DNA of 42,827 nt from CAZCTC01 sp964501335 (GTDB lineage Bacteria; Chloroflexota; Anaerolineae; B4-G1; SLSP01), in assembly GCA_964501335.1 (NCBI GenBank), contig CAZCTC010000065.1, positions 1-42,827 of the forward strand, in the 5' to 3' direction. The notes below the pieces were generated by a model. It had not been told where the DNA came from. It was given only the letters and a program-made list of their open reading frames with translations, and ran no database searches. The position numbers and the translations under genes were made by a program. Positions 22,271 to 30,327 of this stretch are shown here, in pieces. Every line of letters starts with the position of its first letter. Position 1 is the first letter of the stretch.

Positions 22271-23782
22271 TCACTGAACGGTAAATGACCAGGCATAGAC
22301 GGTTTCATTGGCGGTAATCGAGACGGCATAGGTTCCCGTCGTCAGCGGATCGGCCGGCAACAGGACGATTCCCCCGACGCGGCCCAGCAGGAACCGGCCC
22401 ATATATTGCCGGTCGCTGTTGAAATCAATGTAGGTGTGATCGCTGAAGAGGCAGTAGTCGACCGGGCTGCCGTTGAGGGTCAGCGATGCATCCGAGACGA
22501 AGATATCCATCAAGGTGTGGCCCAGCATCAGGACGATGGGCAGGCCGGCCGCGCCGGCCATGTCGCACCCGGGCCGGGGATCGGGGAGCAGTTGCGTCGA
22601 GGTCAGGCTGCGGGCGATCTGCAACGGCACCGTCTGCCCGGATCCGGGGAACCGCACCGGCCAGGCCGCCGGCTGTCCCTGGCGGCTCACATCCAAGACC
22701 GCCGCCATGCGCACCGCGCCGGCGCCGTCCAGGGCGCTGCCGTAGCCGGCGGCGCTCAGTCTGGGATCGATCAGCCCCAGGATGTAGAAGGGATTGGAGC
22801 ATAGCTCCTGGACGGCGGATTCATCGCTGCGGCCCAGCACATTGCCGTCCGTCAAGATATCGCTGCGCATTCCCGCCTCAGCGCCGGCTGCGCTGTAGCC
22901 GGGATGCAAGGGATTTTCCTCGTGGCCGCTCTCGTCGTTGCGCACCAGATAGATCGCGTGGGCTGCAGCCTCGCTGGAACTGTTGGGATCTTCGCTGACT
23001 TCACTCTGTCCGGCCAGGCTGCGACAAAGGTTGAGCTGCGCCAGCCAGTTCAATGGTTTGGTCGCCGTGATCCCCTGTTTGGCGACGATCGGCAGGTAAA
23101 GCACGGTCAACTGACCGGGTTCGGTTACGATATCCGGCGGCGCGGTGGGTTGTACCGTAGGGGATTCCGGCTCTTCGATGGGGGAATAGGCCGGGGGGGC
23201 CAGCGCCGAAGTCAGGGTGTCGATCTGCCCGCCCAGACCGATGATGGAACTGATCAGGTCGCCGATGGCGGTCAGCAAGGCTCCGATGGCCTCAAGGAGG
23301 GCCTGGAGCAAAGCAATCAATTGGGTTAACAGATCCATCTCCGTCGTCCCCTGGCAATCAAGAACCACATCGGTGACCTGAATGGTGTTCAAGACGGGAT
23401 TGGTGTAGTAGTACGAATGCAGGATCAGCTCATCGTTTCCGTTGCCATGGAATTGCGTCGTAAAGGTAAAGGTTCCCGGAGTGCTCTCAATGTCGGTCAG
23501 GACGGTGGTCTCATTCCAGATCATCCCGAAATAGCCGGGATAGCCGCCGCTGGCCGTGACCGAGACCACCCCTTGACTGCAATAGGACGTGGTAATGACG
23601 ATGCCGTTGTAACCCGACGTGCCGCTCACGACTGCATAGCCGGAAACGCCGCAGGTGGGATCGTTCCACAGGCCGCAATCATCGCCTTCATGCCATTCCC
23701 AGAGCACCTGCGCATAGATCAGGCCCGTCCAGAGCGCCAGCAACGCCAAAGCCAACCCCACCGAAAACGCCAGGCGTTTCAC
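22271..23782 (-). CDS. Secreted CAP-domain (SCP/PR1-like) protein with coiled segment
   Basis: 503-residue exported protein. GTG start overlaps the preceding stop as GTGA. A signal peptide (MKRLAFSVGLALALLALWTG) is followed by a beta-rich Cys-containing region to about 150, then a hydrophobic heptad-like stretch (LLTQLIALLQALLEAIGALL) to about 200, and a Pro-rich linker containing LYLPIVAK, a form common in Chloroflexota exoproteins. A CAP-like domain covers about 240-370 (LNLCRSLAGQSEV; AAHAIYLVRNDESGHEENP; LSAAGYG). The C-terminus has an Ig-like or beta-sandwich feel. It may be anchored through the hydrophobic stretch and contact the cell surface of a partner or host. Confidence 0.75.
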   Translation of the reverse strand: MKRLAFSVGLALALLALWTGLIYAQVLWEWHEGDDCGLWNDPTCGVSGYAVVSGTSGYNGIVITTSYCSQGVVSVTASGGYPGYFGMIWNETTVLTDIESTPGTFTFTTQFHGNGNDELILHSYYYTNPVLNTIQVTDVVLDCQGTTEMDLLTQLIALLQALLEAIGALLTAIGDLISSIIGLGGQIDTLTSALAPPAYSPIEEPESPTVQPTAPPDIVTEPGQLTVLYLPIVAKQGITATKPLNWLAQLNLCRSLAGQSEVSEDPNSSSEAAAHAIYLVRNDESGHEENPLHPGYSAAGAEAGMRSDILTDGNVLGRSDESAVQELCSNPFYILGLIDPRLSAAGYGSALDGAGAVRMAAVLDVSRQGQPAAWPVRFPGSGQTVPLQIARSLTSTQLLPDPRPGCDMAGAAGLPIVLMLGHTLMDIFVSDASLTLNGSPVDYCLFSDHTYIDFNSDRQYMGRFLLGRVGGIVLLPADPLTTGTYAVSITANETVYAWSFTVQ

Positions 23783-24255
23783 GGCACCACCTCACTGCGC
23801 ACACCGTCGCAAACGATGAAGCCCGAAGCATAGCGATACATGGAAATGTTGGGCCCCAGCTTCGTGTCGCCGGCGGCAAAGATCTGCCCGTCATCGCCGG
23901 CCACCTGATAGGTCTCGCAGGTGAAAGCCTTCGTCCCGGCCGTGAAGCCCAACGTGACGGTCCCGGCTTTGCCCCCGTAGTAAATCAGGGCCTCACTGTT
24001 GGGATCGGCCGTGACCAGCGGAGCCAAAGTGGGGCCAGGCGCGGGCGGCTGCGTCTGGGGCGCAGCGCCCGGAGCCTGCCGCGAGAACGCTGTAAACAGC
24101 GCCAATCCGAGAAAGCCGACGATGAAAATCCCGACCTGTAAAAGAACGAACCACTTAGGCCGCGGCGGACGCCGCAGCCTTACCGGATCGGGAGCCCCGG
24201 CCATCCAGGGAACATATTCCGGGTCCAGGGTAATGACTGTGCGCCGCTTGGGCAT
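23779..24255 (-). CDS. Single-pass membrane protein with extracytoplasmic domain
   Basis: 158-residue bitopic protein. The cytoplasmic N-terminus is basic (about 1-33), one membrane helix (FVLLQVGIFIVGFLGLALFT) covers about 36-56, a Pro/Ala-rich linker follows, and a small beta-rich domain of about 80 residues with two Cys (TFETYQ-like CETYQVAGDDGQ; FIVCDGVRSE) ends the protein. The topology resembles VirB8/VirB10-type scaffold components, but no sequence similarity is apparent. It overlaps the CAP gene by four bases and follows the 50-residue gene by 14 bases. Confidence 0.65.
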   Translation of the reverse strand: MPKRRTVITLDPEYVPWMAGAPDPVRLRRPPRPKWFVLLQVGIFIVGFLGLALFTAFSRQAPGAAPQTQPPAPGPTLAPLVTADPNSEALIYYGGKAGTVTLGFTAGTKAFTCETYQVAGDDGQIFAAGDTKLGPNISMYRYASGFIVCDGVRSEVVP

Positions 24256-24269
24256 TGTGAATGCTCCGC

Positions 24270-24422
24270 TTAGATGGCGTGACTGAACATCGCCGAAATC
24301 TTGTTGACCAGGCCGAAGCCCAGCCCGAAGCCGGCGCTGATCCCGATGATGGGCATCATCATAGTCACGACGCTATTGGCATAGCTGAAGATCAAATTGG
24401 TATCTACCGAAATACTGGCCAT
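24270..24422 (-). CDS. 50-residue single-helix membrane protein, pilin- or coat-like
   Basis: Short gene with a strong GGGAGGTG ribosome site. The peptide starts MASISVDTNLIFSYANSVVT and ends with a Gly-rich hydrophobic segment (IIGISAGFGLGFGLV) and KISAMFSHAI. Size, a short polar N-terminus, one Gly-rich helix and the strong ribosome site are typical of highly expressed filament subunits (filamentous-phage coat proteins, VirB2-like pilins), but no homology can be claimed. A possible -35 box TTGAGA lies about 40 bases upstream. Confidence 0.62.
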   Translation of the reverse strand: MASISVDTNLIFSYANSVVTMMMPIIGISAGFGLGFGLVNKISAMFSHAI

Positions 24423-24489
24423 AATGGCACCTCCCTGTGCCTGAAATCAGATGGATTTTTAGACTCTCAACCGCCCGCTGCCGTTAAGG

Positions 24490-24660
24490 TTACGACTCAC
24501 CTCCTTTCTCGCGGGGCGCTTCGGCGGATTGCCGGGCAACCCAGGCCCGAAACGGCGTCACCGCGGATAAGGTCAAGGTGATCCCGATAACCACCCCGAC
24601 CGCCAGCTCCACCAGCGGCCGGGCGACCACCGCCGCAAAGGCTTCAAAGTCGCCGATCAT
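24490..24660 (-). CDS. 56-residue single-helix membrane protein
   Basis: Begins MIGDFEAFAAVVARPLVELA, followed by the hydrophobic segment VGVVIGITLTLSAVTPF and a charged C-terminal tail (RQSAEAPREKGGES). The start at 24660 overlaps the stop of the preceding 35-residue gene. It is one of four tiny membrane proteins encoded in a row; no family is recognised. Confidence 0.55.
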   Translation of the reverse strand: MIGDFEAFAAVVARPLVELAVGVVIGITLTLSAVTPFRAWVARQSAEAPREKGGES

Positions 24661-24764
24661 ATTGACTCCCATGATTTCCACAGCCGCACCAGGAGCACGC
24701 CCATCATATCGGCGACAATGGACACCGGAAACAACACCAGCAATCCCAAAACGATGATCGTCAT
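24657..24764 (-). CDS. 35-residue membrane peptide
   Basis: Begins MTIIVLGLLVLFPVSIVADM and ends in RLWKSWESI: one hydrophobic helix with a short basic/aromatic end. The ATG overlaps the stop of the preceding gene as ATGA, and its own stop overlaps the next start, which supports reality despite the small size. Confidence 0.55.
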   Translation of the reverse strand: MTIIVLGLLVLFPVSIVADMMGVLLVRLWKSWESI

Positions 24765-24943
24765 CGTCGCCCCCACTCGCGGGTCCAGCGCGCAAACTGG
24801 ATGAAGACCAGCAACAACAACGCCGCGAAGATCAGCAGATCCCCGAAGTCGGCCCGCGCCACCACCACCCCCTGCCCACCCGAGGGTAAGGTCGTGGTGT
24901 AAATCGTTGTGGTATAGGTTTGCGTCTCGGTTATGGTCTCCAT
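24761..24943 (-). CDS. 60-residue single-helix membrane protein
   Basis: Thr-rich N-terminus (METITETQTYTTTIYTTTLP) followed by a hydrophobic helix (LLIFAALLLLVFIQFA) and the basic end RWTREWGRR, so the N-terminus probably faces outside. GGAGCC precedes the ATG. It is the first gene after the 175-base noncoding region behind ftsK and opens the envelope gene series. Confidence 0.6.
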   Translation of the reverse strand: METITETQTYTTTIYTTTLPSGGQGVVVARADFGDLLIFAALLLLVFIQFARWTREWGRR

Positions 24944-25118
24944 AAGGCTCCATTTTTTGTGGCCTGTGGCCGGAAAACTTTTGCCTGTGTCACGGGTGGG
25001 CAGTTAGCCCACAATATTTGGGCCACAGGCCACAGGCCACAACGGTCATTTTTACGGTTTTGTGGCCCACCACCGGTTTTTGTGGTCCGCGTTGTGGCCC
25101 GCCCGGCCACAAAACAAT
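24944..25118. promoter_or_regulatory. Noncoding region with nested GTGGCC inverted repeats
   Basis: No gene. TTGTGGCCTGTGGCC at 24957-24971 is exactly repeated in inverted orientation at 25028-25042. Inside lies a second hairpin, GTGGGC-AGTTA-GCCCAC (24996-25012). Further TGTGGCCC and GGCCACAAAA motifs occur up to 25112. The array could be an operator or promoter for the envelope genes, a terminator for ftsK, or a recognition site for the FtsK-like translocase. Confidence 0.7.
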
Positions 25119-27194
25119 TCACGATTCAATATGAACCAATCGGCGAGGTTTTCGCCCCTGACCTGGATCAAGTCGATAGGTTTTTCGCCCGATCTTGACT
25201 TCTTTCCCTTCAAATTCAGCTCCGATTTCCTCCACCCGATTTCTCGATATGGATTGCCGAAAAGCCTCGTAAATTTTACGGCGGTCGAAGTCCCCGTTGT
25301 TCTCTTCCAGCGCCCAACGGAAGAGATCCTCCGGCGTGACCTGGGGAATGACCGGCTTCCCGTCCGGCCCCAGCTCCACCAGGCGCAGCCGGCCCCGCTT
25401 GTCGGTCTGAAGCCCATAGAATTTGTCGTCCACCGGCAAGGGCTCTTTCTTCACCTGGATCTCCGCCACCCAGTTCCGCACATCTTCATGGGTGATCCCC
25501 TGCCCGCGGAAGCGGGCGTAGATCCGGTCGATGCCCAGATACCCGGCCTCTTCCGCCAAGACATACCGCGCCATATCCTGCCGGCTGACGCTGTGGTGGA
25601 CTTCTTCAATCACCTTACCTTCGATAAGATTGCCCACCAAATCCTGGACAAAGGACTCGCTGACGAACGGCGCCTGGCACACAAAGTGCTTCTGATCCTG
25701 CTGGAAGATCAGACGCCCCGGCACGCCCAGGCCGGACGCGGCCGAGTTATCCAGGATAACGCGGCTGTCGGCCTGCGACGCCGTATTGAACGCAATGCGC
25801 GTCGGGAAGTTCGCTTTGATCAGGCCGGTGATCACATCGACGCTGGGCCGCTGGGTGGCAATGACCAGATGGATGCCCGGCGCTCTGCCTCGGGCCGCGA
25901 TGTCGGCCAACAGGCGCTCTACTTCGGTGCGTTCCTTTTTGTCCAGCATCACATTGGCGATCTCGTCGATCACACAGATGATCCGGGGCAAATAGCGCGG
26001 GCCGTGGTGCTTGTAATTCCAGCCGTTGAGGTCACGGACGTGATCCTTTTTAAAGAGCTGGTTGCGCCGCTCCAGCTCGTAATAGAGCTGTTGCAGGAGC
26101 GGCGCCACATCTTCCCGCCGATCGTAGACCCGTGGCTCGATGACGAAGACTTTCTTTTTCCCTGGCGCTTCGGGAACCGGCGCGGTAGTCGCGTCGATCC
26201 AGGCCAGGTTGTCGATGTCCACCGACTCCGCCGCCCCTTCCTCCGGCTCCGGCAGGGTCTCCAGCTTCGACTGCCGGCGCTGATCGTAAAGGTGCGGTAC
26301 GCCCTCATAGACGCCCAGCTCGATGCCTCCTTTCAGGTCGCACAGCACCAGTCGGACCTGGGAAGGCTTCGACCGGCGCATCAGGCCGGTCAGCAAGTTG
26401 TGAATCATGACCGACTTGCCGAAGCCGGTCGCCCCGGCCACCAGGACATGCGGCGCATCGGCCAGGTCGAAATGGTAAAAACGCTGGTTGGACCCCATCC
26501 CCAGGGGAATATCCGTCATCCTGGCGCTGTCCGGCATCAGGTTGGCGACTTCGGCATATTCAATGTAGCTGGGGATCGACGCCAGGCCGTTGGCCCGCTC
26601 CACGATCAACCAGAAGCCATGCTCATAATGGCTATACGCCCGCACCGGTGCGCCCACCGAAAGTCCGAGATCCTGCAAAACTTCGGGCAAATCGATGTCT
26701 GAAGTTTTGACCCCTCGCGGCATCCGCACTGTGTCGATCCGCAAATAAATGGCGGCTGGCGTAGCGACCTTTTCTACAAAGCGAAGCTGTGAAATTTTCT
26801 TGGCCTTGCCGGCAGAGAACCAGGCCAGCTCCATCTGAGTCAGCCGGGCAATGAGCCGCTTGATGGCCCGGTTCATCTCCCGCTGCAAATCACGCTTCAG
26901 CCGGCGCGTGACCTTGAGCTTGTTGCGCTCCAGCTCTTGCAGCTCTTTGGCCTTTCGTTTCTCGTCAGCCAGGTCCATCCGGGCCTGATGTTCTGCCTCA
27001 GTTTCCGGCCGGGAAAACTTTAGCCAGGACCACCGCCCCGGCTGCGCCGCCGGCACCGGTTCAGGTTCAGCAACCAGTGGCAAATTTTCTATCACCGGTG
27101 CGTCATCCGGCGCATTTTGCACCGGCGCTACCGACGACGGCCGCAGCCGGGCGATCAACGTGGCGATAAGGCTGGACATTGCTCGATAAGCCAT
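25119..27194 (-). CDS. FtsK/SpoIIIE-family DNA translocase (TraB-like), without membrane helices
   Basis: 691-residue motor. A Pro/Ala-rich N-terminus and a charged coiled stretch (about 70-125) precede the FtsK core. Walker A GATGFGKS lies at about 257-264, then LVLCDLKGGIEL, Walker B IICVIDEIANVM at about 432, and the diagnostic IATQRPSVDVITGLIKANFP followed by TRIAFNTASQADSRVILD. A winged-helix-like C-terminal part follows. No membrane anchor is visible, so it probably docks on one of the membrane partners. FtsK-type motors drive double-stranded DNA transfer in AICEs. The start at 27194 has GGAG at good spacing. It overlaps the end of the preceding gene by 40 bases. Confidence 0.9.
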   Translation of the reverse strand: MAYRAMSSLIATLIARLRPSSVAPVQNAPDDAPVIENLPLVAEPEPVPAAQPGRWSWLKFSRPETEAEHQARMDLADEKRKAKELQELERNKLKVTRRLKRDLQREMNRAIKRLIARLTQMELAWFSAGKAKKISQLRFVEKVATPAAIYLRIDTVRMPRGVKTSDIDLPEVLQDLGLSVGAPVRAYSHYEHGFWLIVERANGLASIPSYIEYAEVANLMPDSARMTDIPLGMGSNQRFYHFDLADAPHVLVAGATGFGKSVMIHNLLTGLMRRSKPSQVRLVLCDLKGGIELGVYEGVPHLYDQRRQSKLETLPEPEEGAAESVDIDNLAWIDATTAPVPEAPGKKKVFVIEPRVYDRREDVAPLLQQLYYELERRNQLFKKDHVRDLNGWNYKHHGPRYLPRIICVIDEIANVMLDKKERTEVERLLADIAARGRAPGIHLVIATQRPSVDVITGLIKANFPTRIAFNTASQADSRVILDNSAASGLGVPGRLIFQQDQKHFVCQAPFVSESFVQDLVGNLIEGKVIEEVHHSVSRQDMARYVLAEEAGYLGIDRIYARFRGQGITHEDVRNWVAEIQVKKEPLPVDDKFYGLQTDKRGRLRLVELGPDGKPVIPQVTPEDLFRWALEENNGDFDRRKIYEAFRQSISRNRVEEIGAEFEGKEVKIGRKTYRLDPGQGRKPRRLVHIES

Positions 27195-28567
27195 AGCGAA
27201 CTCCGCGCAATTTCCCCGGAAGTCTCCGCGTAAATCAACGTCCCCGGGCAGGCTTGCAGAAACCGTTCCATCGTCCGGCGTTCGTGGGGCGTGGTCTGTG
27301 GGAGGTCCATATCCAGCACCCAGATCCGCCCCGCCGGCAATTGCTCCGGCTGAGCCAGCGTCAATCCCAGAGCCTGCATGGTCTGCATCGACAAGCCATC
27401 TCGAATGCCCTGGTCGGGCGGCAGAAAAACGACAGGCAAATCTGAGTAAAGCAACGCCAGAATCGACGAGGAGTTTGAGCTGAACAAGATATCGTGGGAC
27501 TGCGCCTGGCGTTGGATGGTTTGCAAAACCGTAATATCCGAGGTCTGCTTGCCCTGCAAATATCCGGCATCCATCCCCAGACAGCCCAGGAAGAGCACCG
27601 CCAGCACCAGGCGCTGATCAGCCCGCTCCCACAGCAAGGACAGAGCAGCCGCCAGGAAGAACGCCGCCGGCACCAGCGACCGGTGCATCAGGACGCCGAC
27701 GCCGGCAACCCAGGAAACCGCCACCAGCAGCAAGGCCAGTCCTAACGTCCCAAAAAGCAAAGCCGGGGCTTTCCGATCGGCCTGGTATAAGGCCGGAATC
27801 AAAGCCCACGCAAACACCGGCATCATGACCAGGCAGAGCGGATCGACGCCCGGGAGCCAGGTAGGATAAAAGACCGCCCGAAATACCATGTAAGCCAGCG
27901 TACCCGCGTCCGGCAGCCAGGTCCAGTATCCAGCCTGCGTCGCTTTGACCTGGTTCAGCAGAACCACAGCCCAGGGCATCCAGGCTACCGCCGCCAGCGT
28001 GCCGGCCGTGGCCAGCTCGCCGATCACTCGCGGCTGCTTCCAACGCAGGATCAGGGTCATGCCGGCCAGGGTGGCGGCATAGAACAATCCCACGTTGTGG
28101 GTCCAGGCCAACGCCCCCAGGGCGAAGCCGCCGCCGAAGATCCGCACCCACCACCGGCGATCCGTCAGGGCCAGCAACCCGGCCATTACCTCGAATTCCA
28201 GCAAGGCATACATCCTGGCCTCGGCGGCAAAGTAGATCAGGCTGGGAAAGTAGACCGCCAGCATCCCGGCCACCGCCATTTGTTTCAGGCTCAGCCCCAG
28301 TCTATGCAACGCCATACCGAAAAGGATCAAGGTAATCAGGCTGAGGTACAACGAGAAAGACCGTGCCGCCGCTTCGACCGGCAGCGCCGCCCAGAACCAC
28401 AACCAGGCTTTTAGTAAAAGGTAATACAGGGGGGGATGCACGTCGCCGGCCGTGGCAGCCAGCAATTGCGGCAGCGGCAGGCGCGCCACCAGGACGCTGA
28501 AGACTTCGTCATACCACAGCTCTTCTTTAGAAAGCGCCAGGTAGACCCGCAGCGCCAAACCCGGCAT
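27155..28567 (-). CDS. GT39/PMT-type membrane glycosyltransferase
   Basis: 470-residue polytopic protein using a polyprenyl-linked sugar donor, by family. The diagnostic first loop has ELWYDEVFSVLVA with the catalytic Asp, then DVHPPLYYLLLKAWLWF. Many membrane helices follow, then a soluble C-terminal domain of about 110 residues. The start is uncertain. The 28567 ATG lacks a good ribosome site, and the expected first membrane helix is encoded in another frame by the overlapping gene at 28527-28712. A single frameshift would give a ~515-residue protein, so a sequencing error, mutation or recoding is possible. Likely glycosylates element-encoded or host surface components. Confidence 0.75.
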   Translation of the reverse strand: MPGLALRVYLALSKEELWYDEVFSVLVARLPLPQLLAATAGDVHPPLYYLLLKAWLWFWAALPVEAAARSFSLYLSLITLILFGMALHRLGLSLKQMAVAGMLAVYFPSLIYFAAEARMYALLEFEVMAGLLALTDRRWWVRIFGGGFALGALAWTHNVGLFYAATLAGMTLILRWKQPRVIGELATAGTLAAVAWMPWAVVLLNQVKATQAGYWTWLPDAGTLAYMVFRAVFYPTWLPGVDPLCLVMMPVFAWALIPALYQADRKAPALLFGTLGLALLLVAVSWVAGVGVLMHRSLVPAAFFLAAALSLLWERADQRLVLAVLFLGCLGMDAGYLQGKQTSDITVLQTIQRQAQSHDILFSSNSSSILALLYSDLPVVFLPPDQGIRDGLSMQTMQALGLTLAQPEQLPAGRIWVLDMDLPQTTPHERRTMERFLQACPGTLIYAETSGEIARSSLWLIEQCPALSPR

Positions 28568-28712
28568 AAGCGAGACACAATAGCAATAGAATTGCCAGCC
28601 AGGGCCGCCACTTCGGAGGGAACAGCCAGATGATGATTGCACAAACCACCCCCACCAGGAATAGACTGCCGGATCGCGCATCCCGCGCCGCCACAAAGGA
28701 GGCCCACGCCAT
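28527..28712 (-). CDS. 61-residue membrane protein, possibly the detached N-terminus of the glycosyltransferase
   Basis: Begins MAWASFVAARDARSGSLFLV and holds two hydrophobic helices, the second (WLAILLLLCLAYAGFGAAG) resembling the first helix of GT39 proteins. It overlaps the glycosyltransferase frame by 41 bases. Either a separate small membrane protein or the frameshifted N-terminal part of the next gene. Confidence 0.5.
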   Translation of the reverse strand: MAWASFVAARDARSGSLFLVGVVCAIIIWLFPPKWRPWLAILLLLCLAYAGFGAAGLPGAF

Positions 28713-28713
28713 T

Positions 28714-28935
28714 TCAGCCTCCAGTACAGGACGGACACCCCGTCATCAAGGCGTTCGCCATTGCCATGGCGACGCCGAAACAGAAAACGAAATACGGTGT
28801 AGCCAAAACCAGGAGCGCCACCCACATGGCATTGGGATGATCGGCGGCCCAGGCCACCAGACCCCCAGGCCGGACAACTTCCGGTTGCTCATGCGATTCT
28901 TCTGGCTGTACTTCCGGGGCCTGCGGTTCATCCAT
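28714..28935 (-). CDS. 73-residue single-helix membrane protein
   Basis: Acidic Glu/Pro-rich N-terminus (MDEPQAPEVQPEESHEQPEV), then a hydrophobic region (AMWVALLVLATPYFVFCFGV) and a short tail with CPSC. It lies one base upstream of the preceding entry's start and three bases after the next gene, so it is part of the same transcript. Family unknown. Confidence 0.55.
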   Translation of the reverse strand: MDEPQAPEVQPEESHEQPEVVRPGGLVAWAADHPNAMWVALLVLATPYFVFCFGVAMAMANALMTGCPSCTGG

Positions 28936-28938
28936 TGC

Positions 28939-29133
28939 CTATCCTCCGCCGAAGATGGCCTTCGCCAGTCCGAGCAGACCACCGACGACCACCGCGCCAA
29001 CCGTGGCAAAAATCACCCAATTGGCAACCCCCATGAAATAGAGTATCCCCACCAGCAAACCCACACCGGCGAACAACACCAGCAACCAGGCCCACCAGGG
29101 CAGACTTTCCAACGCATCACGAATGTCGTCCAT
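28939..29133 (-). CDS. 64-residue two-helix membrane protein
   Basis: Begins MDDIRDALESLPWWAWLLVL. Two Gly-rich hydrophobic helices (about 13-33 and 38-60, the second VIFATVGAVVVGGLLGLAKA) are joined by a short turn, a layout like VirB2/TrbC pilins, but there is no signal peptide or homology. It overlaps the end of the O-antigen-ligase-like gene by 17 bases. Confidence 0.55.
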   Translation of the reverse strand: MDDIRDALESLPWWAWLLVLFAGVGLLVGILYFMGVANWVIFATVGAVVVGGLLGLAKAIFGGG

Positions 29134-29989
29134 TTGATACCTCCAGAGATTTCCCGATCAGCGCCAGGATCGCCAGCGCCGTTATCCCGACCCACGGATT
29201 GAAAAACGTAGAATCGACCAGTTGATGCAGCCCGAAAGCTGTCAGAGCCAATTGTCCCCGGCGTTCCCCTGATGCCGCTACCCGCCGCCCGACCGCCACC
29301 ACCGCCCAGATCCAGGCCGTCGCGCCGATCAGCCCTTGTTCGGCCAGGATCGCCAGCAGCGCATTGTCGGGATGGGACTTACCTACCTCGACCGACGAAA
29401 GCCAGTGATAAGTACCGGGGCCCCAGCCGGTGAACGGACGTTGTGAAAACAAGGTCACCGCCTCGGACCACACTGCCAACCGCGCCGTTACCGTCTCCGG
29501 CCGCATCCAGATCAACGCCGCCACCAGGGCTGGGGCAATCATCAACGCGACCAGCTTTACCCGGCGATCGCCCCGCAATGCCACCGTGGCCACCAGCAGA
29601 GCCAGCCAGGCGCCCCGGCTGCCGGTGATACCCAACGCCGCCAGACCCAGAAAAAGCCCAGGCCCTGGCAACCAGGGAAGCACCAACAGAAGCAGCGAAG
29701 CGTATGCATTGGGGTTAAGGCCCAGCACCTCCGGGCGAAGGCCCTGCCGGAGCGCCGCAGCCAGGGGGATAGCGGCGGCAACTCCGGCGACCACCCGTAA
29801 ACCTGTCTCAAGGTACCGTACCGGCAACCGGACCATTGCCAGATACCACAGACCGTAACCGCACCAGACCAGGAGCCAGAAGAAAGAATCGGCCCGGCAG
29901 ATGGAACCGATAGACGCAACAAGGAGCGCCAGAGCCGGTACACCCCAGACGGCACCGGCGGCGCTCCCTGTTAGTCTTGGGGTTACCAT
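29117..29989 (-). CDS. Short O-antigen ligase/polymerase (Wzy_C)-like membrane protein
   Basis: 290-residue polytopic protein. Diagnostic features are ITGSRGAWLALLVATVALRG, then the large-loop motif FTGWGPGTYHW, then SHPDNALLAILAEQGLIGA, as in WaaL/Wzy enzymes that polymerise or transfer polyprenyl-linked glycans on the outer face of the membrane. It is shorter than typical (~400 residues), lacking some N-terminal helices. With the GT39 and GT87 genes it forms a glycan-building set inside the mobile element. Upstream is an AT-rich promoter-like gap. Confidence 0.75.
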   Translation of the reverse strand: MVTPRLTGSAAGAVWGVPALALLVASIGSICRADSFFWLLVWCGYGLWYLAMVRLPVRYLETGLRVVAGVAAAIPLAAALRQGLRPEVLGLNPNAYASLLLLVLPWLPGPGLFLGLAALGITGSRGAWLALLVATVALRGDRRVKLVALMIAPALVAALIWMRPETVTARLAVWSEAVTLFSQRPFTGWGPGTYHWLSSVEVGKSHPDNALLAILAEQGLIGATAWIWAVVAVGRRVAASGERRGQLALTAFGLHQLVDSTFFNPWVGITALAILALIGKSLEVSNGRHS

Positions 29990-30011
29990 GAAGGTATGAT
30001 AACCCCCTCTA

Positions 30012-30037
30012 TTGCATTTGCTAACTTAAAAATGCAA
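30012..30037. promoter_or_regulatory. Inverted repeat upstream of the O-antigen-ligase-like gene, possible operator
   Basis: TTGCATTT (30012-30019) and AAATGCAA (30030-30037) form a perfect 8-bp inverted repeat in the AT-rich gap between the ligase-like start (29989) and the winged-helix gene (30073). On the minus strand TTGCAT could also serve as a -35 box. The neighbouring winged-helix protein is the obvious candidate binder, by inference. Confidence 0.5.
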
Positions 30038-30072
30038 ACTCATTTTTATCATAATTTCTCAATGAATTAATA

Positions 30073-30327
30073 TTACAAATCAATTATTATATAATCCGCC
30101 TTCGTGCCTCGCTTAGCCTGATTGATTTTCAACAAACCGCGTTCTCGCAGAACAGTCAACGCTCTCCATATCGTCACAAAATGATATCCGGTCTGTTCGC
30201 TTAATGCTGTAACCGAAGGATTGTGATGGTCTGCCAACATTCGCTTGATCTCTTCATAGACAATCCGCTGTGATCCCTTCAATGATCCCGCTACCGTTAT
30301 CGGTTGATTACGCCACCAACATCTCAT
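30073..30327 (-). CDS. Small winged-helix transcriptional regulator
   Basis: 84-residue DNA-binding protein. A helix-turn-helix is visible in SVTALSEQTGYHFVTIWRAL (about 42-61), followed by the winged part VLRERGLLKINQAKRG. This layout is shared by many MarR/GntR/replication-type regulators. The start is fixed by AGGAGGT before the ATG, which overlaps the preceding GT87 stop as ATGA. It sits just before the gap with an inverted repeat and so may control the downstream glycan, ftsK and envelope genes. Confidence 0.75.
   Translation of the reverse strand: MRCWWRNQPITVAGSLKGSQRIVYEEIKRMLADHHNPSVTALSEQTGYHFVTIWRALTVLRERGLLKINQAKRGTKADYIIIDL

Noticed and set aside
24270..27194. Interpretation as an inovirus (filamentous phage)
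   Set aside because: The small coat-like protein fits, but there is no Zot/pI ATPase, pIII or rolling-circle replication protein, and the element is larger than usual with an FtsK motor and prim-pol replicase.
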